Assembly (NCBI GenBank): GCA_037130845.1
Contig: JBAXSE010000022.1
Location: forward strand, 1-22,011
Origin: 1-14-0-10-37-14 sp037130845
GTDB lineage: Bacteria > Patescibacteriota > Patescibacteriia > Patescibacteriales > Patescibacteriaceae
Length of the DNA: 22,011 nt
Direction of reading: 5' to 3'
Every line of letters begins with the position of its first letter. Within the stretch, counting starts at the first letter, position 1. This document shows, one piece after another, positions 4,938 through 11,939 of the stretch. The translations under genes were made by a program, and so were the position numbers. The notes below the pieces were generated by a model. It had not been told where the DNA came from. It did not search any database and was given only the letters and a program-made list of their open reading frames with translations.

Positions 4938-6968
4938 TTAATAGCCGTCCGTACTGGTTGTAGAGGTTACTCCTGCATTAAAAATAGGCACCGTACCAGT
5001 AGCTGGGTGCAATCTTTCGCCAAAATACCAGCGCAAGAAGCCGTCAGCCACCGCGATTGAAGTACGGCTGCCCTCTACCCCTTCTTCGACTAAGACAGTC
5101 AAACTGACAGTAGGCTCTTCGTAAGGAGCAAAGCCCGTCCACCAGGCATGGGGCTCCTTGTTCGAGCTAAATTGGGCCGTACCGGTTTTGCCGGCCACTG
5201 TCACCGGCAAAATCGACAGGCGCTTCGAGCTACCTTCCGTAACGCCCTGCCGCATGCCCTCGCGGACAATCTGGACAATCCCATCAGACACTACGCCGCT
5301 TTTAACAGGCAATATCTCTTCGATTCTAAATACTTGATCATCGCCAGTCAAAAAAGATCTAACCAGATGCGGCCGATAAAAGCTGCCGCCATTGGCAAAA
5401 TAATTAGTATAATAGTTTATTTGCAGCGGCGTAGCCAATAAATAGCCTTGCCCGATCGATAAATGATAAGTATCGCCGATATACCAACGCTCGCCGGTCG
5501 TCTTGAATTTCCATTCTTTGGTAGGCAAAAATCCTTTTGCTTCACTGGGCAAATCAATGCCAGTCTGAGCGCCTAAACCAAACAGCTTAAAATAATTAAG
5601 CAAGCGGTCAAAACCCAAGCCAACCACATCTTGATAGCCGCCGCCAACAATATAAAAATAAGTATTAACCGAATCAGCTAACGCCTTGCGCACGTCAGTT
5701 AAGCCATGGCCGCCCGCTTTCCAATCAGGAAAAGTCCATTGATTAATCCGTAAGCCGCCGTTGCTCAAGAATTGGCTGTGCTCATCGACAACGCCCGCAT
5801 CCAAGGCGCCGGCCGCTACCACCGGCTTAACCGTCGAACCCGCTGGATACTCCCCCGAAATCGCGCGGTTAAACAAAGGTTGGTCGGGCTGATCGGCCAA
5901 ATATCTATACTCCGCACTCGTAATGCCTCGAGCGAATATATTATTAGAATATGCCGGCAAGCTGACCATGGCAATAATTTCACCGTTGCGCGGATCACTA
6001 GCAATGGCAACCCCCTTGGTCTTGCCCGCTATTTTTAATTCGTCGGACAAAAGCTGCTCCAGCTTTATTTGAGACGGCAAATCAATGGACAGCAATAAAT
6101 TGTGGCCATCCTCAATCGGCGTCTGGCTAATAACACGCGATTCCTTGCCTAAGGCGTCCACTTCCACTTGCTTCCGGCCCGAAATGCCCTTGAGTTCATT
6201 TTCATAAAAGTCTTCTAGTCCGATTTTGCCTACATAGTCCAACATCGAGTAATCGTCGCCGTATTGAGACATTTCTTTAGCATTAATCTTGCCGGTATAA
6301 CCCATTACATGCGCCAAAGATTGGGACGACTGATCATACTCGCGGCGGCTCTTAGAGTCCAGGAAAACTCCCGGCATCTTAGACGATTCCAGATAGATCT
6401 TTAATGCTTTTTCATAATCAATATTATCAGCTACGAATAGCGGCTGATAAGCTTCGTAGGATTTTGGCTCAATCTTTTCCAACTGGCCATTGATATCCTG
6501 AGACTTAACCGTTTCCAAAATCCCCGCTAGCTTATTGACAATTTCTTGACGCGCCAAGCCGGTGGGCAAGTCGGCCGGCACAAAATATAAAACAAAATTT
6601 GCCACATTATGCACTAACGGCTGATGATTACGATCATAAATAATGCCGCGCTTCGCTTCTACTTTACGTATACGCAGACGATTGCCTTCGGCCAGATCCA
6701 AAAAATATTTTCCTTTAGCGCCTTGCAGCCACCAGCCGCGCCCGACAAGCAAAGCCAATAAGGCAAAAACGATTATCTTAAGATAAAAGACTTTGTTGAA
6801 ATTAAAATTACGCCCCAAATGCTCCTTGGTTAAATTTAAAAATTTAGCGCCCTCGCTGATTTCGGCCAAATATTTGCGATCGGACGGTTTATACAGCTTA
6901 TGGCGCTCTGAGCCGATAGCAAAGGGATCGCCCGGCCGCAAATGTTTTTGGAATGCTTTGATTTTCAT
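4938..6968 (-). CDS. mrdA: Penicillin-binding protein 2, elongation transpeptidase
   Basis: Class B PBP that crosslinks peptidoglycan during side-wall growth with the MreBCD system. Of 676 residues, about 1-58 are a basic cytoplasmic extension, 60-80 a membrane anchor (VFYLKIIVFALLALLVG), about 100-300 the pedestal/dimerisation domain (KRGIIYDRN at 106-114), then the transpeptidase: active-site S-T-V-K at 378-381 (PAGSTVKP), S-V-N at 433-435 and K-T-G at 594-596 (AGKTGTAQF). All catalytic motifs are present. The N-terminal extension is longer than in E. coli PBP2. A Ser/Thr-rich tail ends the protein. It follows mreD by nine bases in the classic mreB-C-D-PBP2 order; the glycosyltransferase partner RodA is not in the window. 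No SD before ATG 6966-6968. Transcription should end at the hairpin 4873-4903. Confidence 0.95.
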   Translation of the reverse strand: MKIKAFQKHLRPGDPFAIGSERHKLYKPSDRKYLAEISEGAKFLNLTKEHLGRNFNFNKVFYLKIIVFALLALLVGRGWWLQGAKGKYFLDLAEGNRLRIRKVEAKRGIIYDRNHQPLVHNVANFVLYFVPADLPTGLARQEIVNKLAGILETVKSQDINGQLEKIEPKSYEAYQPLFVADNIDYEKALKIYLESSKMPGVFLDSKSRREYDQSSQSLAHVMGYTGKINAKEMSQYGDDYSMLDYVGKIGLEDFYENELKGISGRKQVEVDALGKESRVISQTPIEDGHNLLLSIDLPSQIKLEQLLSDELKIAGKTKGVAIASDPRNGEIIAMVSLPAYSNNIFARGITSAEYRYLADQPDQPLFNRAISGEYPAGSTVKPVVAAGALDAGVVDEHSQFLSNGGLRINQWTFPDWKAGGHGLTDVRKALADSVNTYFYIVGGGYQDVVGLGFDRLLNYFKLFGLGAQTGIDLPSEAKGFLPTKEWKFKTTGERWYIGDTYHLSIGQGYLLATPLQINYYTNYFANGGSFYRPHLVRSFLTGDDQVFRIEEILPVKSGVVSDGIVQIVREGMRQGVTEGSSKRLSILPVTVAGKTGTAQFSSNKEPHAWWTGFAPYEEPTVSLTVLVEEGVEGSRTSIAVADGFLRWYFGERLHPATGTVPIFNAGVTSTTSTDGY

Positions 6969-6977
6969 ATCAAACCG

Positions 6978-7496
6978 CTAATAACGTTTTAAATCCCGCA
7001 AAAAAACCGGCTGAACGCGTTTGATTAAGATATTAAAGACATAAAACAGCCCGATAGTAGCCACCAGATTTGCGGCTATCTTTTTTGCTTCAACCAACCA
7101 AATATCGCTCGTCAGTACGCTAGACCAACTATGCAAAACAATAGGCGCCGTTACAACGTCAAAAACAATAGTCGCCGCAGCTACAATCATCATCAAGGCA
7201 TACAACGAACGGTTAGTGAACACGCTAGTCAGTAAAAAGAAAGAGAGCACATAGACAAGCAATGCGGCAATCATATGCAGGCCCCAATAATTAAAGGACA
7301 ATACATCCAGCAGCCAACCGGCTCCGATAAACCAATAAAGCGCCAATTGCGGGCCGAACAAGACCATCAGATAAACCAAGATAACCAACAATAAATTGAC
7401 GTAGCCAATGCCTAAAGGCAGGCGATTAACCAAAGACAGCTGGCCGATAACCAACCCGACAAGCAATAATATATTAAGTAAAAAGCGCCAGAACAT
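6978..7496 (-). CDS. mreD: Rod shape-determining protein MreD
   Basis: Integral membrane component of the rod complex. The 172 residues form about five hydrophobic helices (for example FLLNILLLVGLVIGQLSL at 5-22, YVNLLLVILVYLMVLF near 32-47, LALYWFIGAGWLLDVLSF near 51-68, then two or three more), with a charged RVQPVFLRDLKRY tail. MreD is weakly conserved in sequence, so the call rests on size, topology, the GWLLDVLS region and position between mreC and PBP2. It starts 210 bases after the mreC stop behind a structured spacer, so its expression may be set separately from mreBC. ATG 7494-7496 has no SD. Confidence 0.88.
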   Translation of the reverse strand: MFWRFLLNILLLVGLVIGQLSLVNRLPLGIGYVNLLLVILVYLMVLFGPQLALYWFIGAGWLLDVLSFNYWGLHMIAALLVYVLSFFLLTSVFTNRSLYALMMIVAAATIVFDVVTAPIVLHSWSSVLTSDIWLVEAKKIAANLVATIGLFYVFNILIKRVQPVFLRDLKRY

Positions 7497-7522
7497 ATAA
7501 TGTTTTAAAGGTAAACCCTTCT

Positions 7523-7597
7523 AAAGAGGAGTTTCCCCCTCAATACTCCCCTTTCCAAGGAGTTCTTTTCGACCGGCAAAGCCGGATCTCAAAGAAC
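7523..7597 (-). other. Two stacked hairpins in the mreC-mreD spacer
   Basis: The spacer 7497-7706 holds three structures; two are here and the third is the repeat at 7628-7671. One pairs 7562-7568 with 7591-7597 (GTTCTTT/AAAGAAC) around an inner CCGGC-AAA-GCCGG helix (7573-7585). The other pairs 7523-7532 with 7545-7554 in minus-strand RNA, ten pairs including one G-U. Neither has a T tract on the minus strand. They may stabilise or separate the mreBC and mreD-PBP2 parts of the message; no convincing promoter was found. Confidence 0.5.
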
Positions 7598-7627
7598 CAA
7601 TTTTTATTAAACTTCAACTTTTTTCCC

Positions 7628-7671
7628 TATCAAATATAAAAAATATTGCGTCCGCCTTGGGTGGACTTTAT
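7628..7671 (-). repeat. Dispersed hairpin repeat, copy A (after mreC)
   Basis: A 44-base element, TATCAAATATAAA followed by a GTCCGCC-TTG-GGTGGAC stem, aligning without gaps to 9618-9661 at 37 of 44 positions. The stem is kept by a G-U pair where this copy differs. On the minus strand the hairpin is followed by GCAATATTTTTTATA, so this copy may also terminate mreBC transcription. Confidence 0.7.
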
Positions 7672-7706
7672 CCAACTAAGGGCTTAATTCTTCTTATCTT
7701 TAATTT

Positions 7707-8543
7707 CTATTTAACTCCCTCGGCCGGCATGATTACACTCAAGATGCGCAGATTATCCAAATCACTCTTAGGCTCCACGACTGCCGTTTGCCAAATTTCA
7801 TTATTGGACTTATTAACCTCAACCACTCGGCCCACTACCAAGCCATGGGGGATATCTGTTTCCAGCCCGGAAGTAACCAACAAATCTCCCACGATTACTT
7901 TTTCGGCCTGAGGAATGTAATCGACTTTAACAGTTAAGCCGGCATCCCCCATCGCCACGCCCATCGTCTTTTGAGTCTGATTAAGCGCTACTGACAAGCG
8001 GCATTCCGGGCTAGTGATAAGAGCTGCTTCGGACAGATAATCCTTAACGCTGGTAATCTTGGCCACTGCCATGCCGTCCTGATCGGTAATTAACAATCCC
8101 GGCACCAAACCATCTTTGGACCCTCGGTTGATAACGAGACGGTTATTTTCGGAGACAGAGCGGACTACCGCCTCACGAGTAATTACACGCACCAATAAAT
8201 ATTTATATTTAGATTCATCAAACAGGGCCACGTATTTACGCAAAACCTTGTTTTCTTCACGCAAATACTGAAGTTGAGCATTCTCGTTTAACAACTGCTT
8301 GTTTTCCTGATTCAAATGATCAACTTCTTGCGCCAAGTTTCGCTTATCTGTCGCTCGATCATAACCGGCGCGTAAATTGGCATTGCTGTTATAAAAAAAA
8401 TCCATGGCCGGGGCCAGCACGCGCGCTACGTTGTTTTCCACCGGCGCTAACCACCCAAGCCAATGAAAAAAAAGCAGCCCGGCAGCCGCAGATACAACGA
8501 TCACTATTTTGCGGTCAGTTGATCGACCTAGAATTTTTGCCAT
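7707..8543 (-). CDS. mreC: Rod shape-determining protein MreC
   Basis: Periplasmic/extracytoplasmic scaffold linking MreB filaments to PBP2. The 278 residues have a short cytoplasmic basic start, one membrane helix (KIVIVVSAAAGLLFFHWLGW, about 12-31), a coiled coil (LAQEVDHLNQENKQLLNENA and QLQYLREENKVLRKYV, about 70-105), and a double beta-barrel domain with the typical VINRGSKDGLVPGLLITDQDG and GDLLVTSGLETDIPHGLVVG blocks. Length and order are normal for the family. It begins nine bases after the mreB stop; an AAGGA overlaps that stop but is about 16 bases from ATG, too far for a good SD. A repeat hairpin and a 210-base structured spacer follow. Confidence 0.96.
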   Translation of the reverse strand: MAKILGRSTDRKIVIVVSAAAGLLFFHWLGWLAPVENNVARVLAPAMDFFYNSNANLRAGYDRATDKRNLAQEVDHLNQENKQLLNENAQLQYLREENKVLRKYVALFDESKYKYLLVRVITREAVVRSVSENNRLVINRGSKDGLVPGLLITDQDGMAVAKITSVKDYLSEAALITSPECRLSVALNQTQKTMGVAMGDAGLTVKVDYIPQAEKVIVGDLLVTSGLETDIPHGLVVGRVVEVNKSNNEIWQTAVVEPKSDLDNLRILSVIMPAEGVK

Positions 8544-8552
8544 AAAAAAGAC

Positions 8553-9596
8553 TTATAATTCCTTCGTGCTAGGTACCGCGACTCTCGACAGCAATTCCGC
8601 GTCAGCCAACAGAATGCCGGTGCCGCGCACTACGCAAGTCAGCGGATCATCAGCTACCTTGACCGGGATCCGGGTAGCAATGCTGATCTCACGGTCTAAG
8701 CCGCGCAATAAGGCGCCGCCGCCGGTCAAGACAATGCCTGTTTCATAAATATCGGTAATCAACTCAGGAGGCGTAGTCTCCAAGATCAATTTGATATTAT
8801 CAACAATATGATGGATGCTGCGAGCCATGGCTTCACGCACTTGCCCGTCAGTCACTCTAATTTCCTTGGGCAGACCAGAGAGCAAATCACGGCCGCGTAC
8901 CAACATCTCCATAGTCTCGCGTTGCGGCACCACCGAGCCGATAGTATTCTTAATACGCTCGGCTTGCTGCTCGCCAATCAAAACATTAAATTCCTCCCGC
9001 ACATAATCCATAATATCATTGGTCAATACATTGCCGGCAACGCGCAAATTCTTCCAATTAACGCAGCCCGACAAGGCGATTACTGCGATATCAGTCGTTC
9101 CGCCGCCAATATCAACAATCATGCTAGCCGTCGCTTCAGTCACCGGCAGACGCACGCCGATAGCAGCGGCCATAGTCTCCTCCACCAAATGCACCTGGCG
9201 AGCACCGGCAGATTTAGCCGCGTCTTCTACCGCTTTTTTCTCTACCTCGGTAATATCCAAAGGAATGCCGATTACTACACGCGGCATCGGCACCAGGGTA
9301 AAGTTTTCCGAATGCACCTTATCGATAAAATACTTAAGCATCTTTTCGGTTACTTCAAAATCAGAGACTACGCCATCAGTCAATGGCCGCACCGCTTGGA
9401 TATACGAAGGCGTCTTGCCGACCATCTTGCGCGCTTCTTCACCCACCGCCAAAACTTCATCAGTGCGAGTATCGATAGCCACTACGCTCGGCTCATTAAT
9501 AACAATGCCTTTGTCTAAGGTGCACACCAAAGTATTGGCCGTACCAAGGTCAATACCCAAATCCTTAGAAAATTTACCCATGAAGCGTCCGAACAT
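8553..9596 (-). CDS. mreB: Actin-like rod shape protein MreB
   Basis: Bacterial actin homologue that forms ATP-dependent membrane-bound filaments guiding lateral wall synthesis. The 347 residues start MFGRFMGKFSKDLGIDLG with the first phosphate loop GIDLGTANTLV (14-24), then MVDIGGGTTDIAVIAL as the second phosphate loop and TGGGALLRGLDREIS as the adenosine motif. The full length is present. ATG 9594-9596 fits the usual family N terminus, in which a short amphipathic segment binds membrane. It lies 61 bases after proS on the same strand with repeat copy B between them; it could be read from the proS promoter or from an unseen promoter in the spacer. It is followed immediately by mreC. Confidence 0.98.
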   Translation of the reverse strand: MFGRFMGKFSKDLGIDLGTANTLVCTLDKGIVINEPSVVAIDTRTDEVLAVGEEARKMVGKTPSYIQAVRPLTDGVVSDFEVTEKMLKYFIDKVHSENFTLVPMPRVVIGIPLDITEVEKKAVEDAAKSAGARQVHLVEETMAAAIGVRLPVTEATASMIVDIGGGTTDIAVIALSGCVNWKNLRVAGNVLTNDIMDYVREEFNVLIGEQQAERIKNTIGSVVPQRETMEMLVRGRDLLSGLPKEIRVTDGQVREAMARSIHHIVDNIKLILETTPPELITDIYETGIVLTGGGALLRGLDREISIATRIPVKVADDPLTCVVRGTGILLADAELLSRVAVPSTKEL

Positions 9597-9617
9597 ATTG
9601 CAAAATCAAAGATTAAA

Positions 9618-9661
9618 TATCAAATATAAAATATTTTGTGTCCGCCCGGGGCGGACGTTAT
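9618..9661 (-). repeat. Dispersed hairpin repeat, copy B (between proS and mreB)
   Basis: Second copy of the element at 7628-7671, with a perfect GTCCGCC/GGCGGAC stem at 9640-9656 and the shared AT-rich arm TATCAAATATAAA. Its edge overlaps the proS stop codon at 9658-9660. On the minus strand the tail is ACAAAATATTTTATATTTG, only a weak terminator. The element brackets the mreB-mreC pair. Confidence 0.7.
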
Positions 9662-10890
9662 TGTTTTACTAAATACTCAACTAATTTATCTAGTTTTATT
9701 ATTTCTACTTGGCCGGTGGCGCGGGTTTTTACTTCGGCGGAGCCTTGGGCCAGAGTCTTTTCGCTGACCAAAACGCGGTAAGGCATGCCCATCAGATCGG
9801 CTTCGGCGAACTTCTCGCCGGCTGACAACTCGCGGTCATCATACAATGCTTCAATACCGGCTTTCGCAAGCGACTGATAAAGCTTCTCGACTGCCTCATT
9901 TTGCTTAAGCGAGATCAAATGCACCAAATACGGAGCGACTTCTCGAGGCCAGATCATGCCTTTATCGTCATGCGATATTTCGACGATCGTGCCCATTAAG
10001 CGGCTAGGGCCAAGGCCGTAACAACCCATGATAACCGGCTGGTCTTGGCCATTAGCATCAAGATAAGTGAATTCGAATGGCTTTGTAAAACGCGTACCCA
10101 GCTTAAAAATATTGCCAATCTCAACTGCCTTTTCTGAATGCAAATCCTTGTTGCCGCAAGACGGACATCCTCCCACCTCCACCACGATTTCCTGATTGAC
10201 AGCAATCTTGCAAGCATCGCAAATATGAATAGTGTCTTCGCCGGCCGGAGTGACCGCCTGAAATTCATGGCTATATTTACTGAAAGCACCGCCGGAAGAA
10301 TAGGTCAGATAAGTGACATCCAGCAAACCTAGACGCTCAAAAATACGGAAATAAGCTTTTTGCGCCAGCTTATAATATTCATTCAAGTCTTCTTCGTTAG
10401 CATGGAAAGAATATAAATCTTTCATCGAAAATTCACGACCGCGCATCAAACCGGCCTTAGCGCGCAACTCGTTGCGAAATTTGGTCTGGATCTGATAAAC
10501 AGCGCAAGGCAAGTCTTTATAAGAAAAAACGTGTTTGGCCACCGTCGGCGTCACGATTTCTTCGTGAGTCGCGCCGAGAGCATATTCTTTACCGTCGTTG
10601 CCTTTTAATTTAAACAATGCGTCAAAAGATTCCCAGCGTCCGGTAGTATCCCAAACCTCCCGAGGAGTCAGCGCCGGCATCAACAACTCTTGGCCATCAA
10701 TATCATCGATTTCCTGACGTACCACTTGGCATATCTTATTATGCACGCGCAAGCCTAGCGGCAAGAAGGTATAGATACCGGCAGCCAATTTATCGATAAA
10801 ACCGGCTCGCATCAGCAGTTGAGCATTCAAGCTGGTTTCTTCACGTGGATTTTCTTTAAGCGTCCTGGTAAATAATTTACTAAGCTTCAT
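9658..10890 (-). CDS. proS: Prolyl-tRNA synthetase without the editing insertion
   Basis: Class II synthetase charging tRNA-Pro. From ATG 10888-10890 it has 410 residues. Motif 1 lies around ELLMPALTPREVW, motif 2 is FRNELRAKAGLMRGREFSMKD (about 138-158) and motif 3 is GCYGLGPSRLMGTIVE (289-304); the C-terminal anticodon domain follows (DDRELSAGEKFAEADLMGMP). Between motifs 2 and 3 the roughly 180-residue INS editing domain of E. coli-type enzymes is absent. In its place a short segment carries two CxxC pairs (C224/C227 and C242/C245), which could bind zinc. Mischarged Ala-tRNA-Pro would need trans-editing. The ORF extends to a TTG at 10929, but MKLSKLFTRTLKENP is the normal family start. Promoter at 10952-10980. 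Confidence 0.97.
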   Translation of the reverse strand: MKLSKLFTRTLKENPREETSLNAQLLMRAGFIDKLAAGIYTFLPLGLRVHNKICQVVRQEIDDIDGQELLMPALTPREVWDTTGRWESFDALFKLKGNDGKEYALGATHEEIVTPTVAKHVFSYKDLPCAVYQIQTKFRNELRAKAGLMRGREFSMKDLYSFHANEEDLNEYYKLAQKAYFRIFERLGLLDVTYLTYSSGGAFSKYSHEFQAVTPAGEDTIHICDACKIAVNQEIVVEVGGCPSCGNKDLHSEKAVEIGNIFKLGTRFTKPFEFTYLDANGQDQPVIMGCYGLGPSRLMGTIVEISHDDKGMIWPREVAPYLVHLISLKQNEAVEKLYQSLAKAGIEALYDDRELSAGEKFAEADLMGMPYRVLVSEKTLAQGSAEVKTRATGQVEIIKLDKLVEYLVKQ

Positions 10891-10951
10891 ATAGTTTGAA
10901 AGATTAATCAAACTTAAAAAACCAGCCAAAATAGGCTCTTTAAGCCTTTTT

Positions 10952-10980
10952 ATCTTACTCTAAGACTAGGCAAATGTCAA
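10952..10980 (-). promoter_or_regulatory. proS promoter (TTGACA-17-TAAGAT)
   Basis: TTGACA at 10980-10975 and TAAGAT at 10957-10952, spacer 17, on the minus strand. The -35 box is perfect and the -10 matches four of six. The -35 emerges from the T tract of the secF terminator. A start near 10945 gives a leader of about 55 bases to the ATG at 10890. Confidence 0.7.
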
Positions 10981-10986
10981 AAACAA

Positions 10987-11019
10987 AAGCAGCTCTGTCC
11001 GATCCGGAAAGAGCTGCTT
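10987..11019 (-). terminator. Intrinsic terminator after secF
   Basis: A ten-base stem (10987-10996 with 11010-11019, AAGCAGCTCT) has an inner TCCG/CGGA helix around an ATC loop. On the minus strand it is followed by TTTGTTTTTG. It lies 17 bases after the secF stop and closes the secDF unit. Confidence 0.9.
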
Positions 11020-11035
11020 AAATTGGCTAATCTTA

Positions 11036-11935
11036 TTATTTTTTCATCTTCTCAAACCAAATCAATATCGGAGAGGCCAAAAAGATAGAGCTATAAGTAC
11101 CGAAGAAGATACCGACAAACAAGGCTAAGGCAAAATATCGGATCGAATCACCGCCAAAGATGACAATGGCCAACAAAGTCATTAAAACGGTCAAGGAGGT
11201 GTTTAACGAACGAACCATTGTTTGATTGATGCTGGTATTAATTGTGTTTTCAAAGTTCTCACTCGACTTTGGCAAACGTTCACGGATACGATCGAACACA
11301 ACGATTGTATCGTTAACCGAGTAACCAAGTACGGTCAGCAAAGCCGCCACAAAAGCGCTATTCACCTCAACGTTCAAGAATTTGCCCAAGACAGCAAAGA
11401 CACCGATAACAATAACAACATCATGAGCCATGGCTACCACGGCAGCAACGCCATACTTCCAACTTGAGACCGGGCGAGATACCCCGCGGAAAGACCAAGC
11501 AATATACAAAATAATACAGATAGCAACAGCTAGCAGAGAATTACGAGCATTGCCAGCCAGTTCTTTGCCGATAGACGGGCCGACCGACTCAAAACGCAAC
11601 TCTTCCATCTGCTTACCGTCCTTGTCGCCAGCTAGCTGCCTCAAAGCCTTTAAGGTTTGCTGATGCTTATCTTCGGTACCGTTCTTAAAACGCACTACCA
11701 TGCCGCTCTGGTCAGTTGGCTGGACGGTCAAGCTTTCTAAGCCAAGCTTAGCAAGCTCCGGTTGCACTTGAGCAACGGTCGGAACCTGGCCATGGAATTT
11801 TACTTCCAACAAAGCGCCGCCAGTGAAATCAATACCTAGGTTAAGCCCCCACATCATATAGGCGATTATGGACGCGGCCACCAAAGTACTGGAAATAGTA
11901 TACCAAAGCTTTCTTTTTTGGATAATTTTCATCAT
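11036..11935 (-). CDS. secF: Protein translocase subunit SecF
   Basis: Membrane partner of SecD, using the proton motive force to pull exported proteins through SecYEG. The 299 residues show a first helix (TISSTLVAASIIAYMMWG, about 13-30), the LGIDFTGGALLEVKF motif (33-47), a small extracytoplasmic domain, and a five-helix RND core including YSVNDTIVVFDRIRE, the SecF signature, and SINQTMVRSLNTSLTVLM. Size and motifs are normal for the family. It starts four bases after the secD stop, with ATGATG at the start and no clear SD, and is followed by a strong terminator. Confidence 0.97.
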   Translation of the reverse strand: MMKIIQKRKLWYTISSTLVAASIIAYMMWGLNLGIDFTGGALLEVKFHGQVPTVAQVQPELAKLGLESLTVQPTDQSGMVVRFKNGTEDKHQQTLKALRQLAGDKDGKQMEELRFESVGPSIGKELAGNARNSLLAVAICIILYIAWSFRGVSRPVSSWKYGVAAVVAMAHDVVIVIGVFAVLGKFLNVEVNSAFVAALLTVLGYSVNDTIVVFDRIRERLPKSSENFENTINTSINQTMVRSLNTSLTVLMTLLAIVIFGGDSIRYFALALFVGIFFGTYSSIFLASPILIWFEKMKK

Positions 11936-11939
11936 ATGT

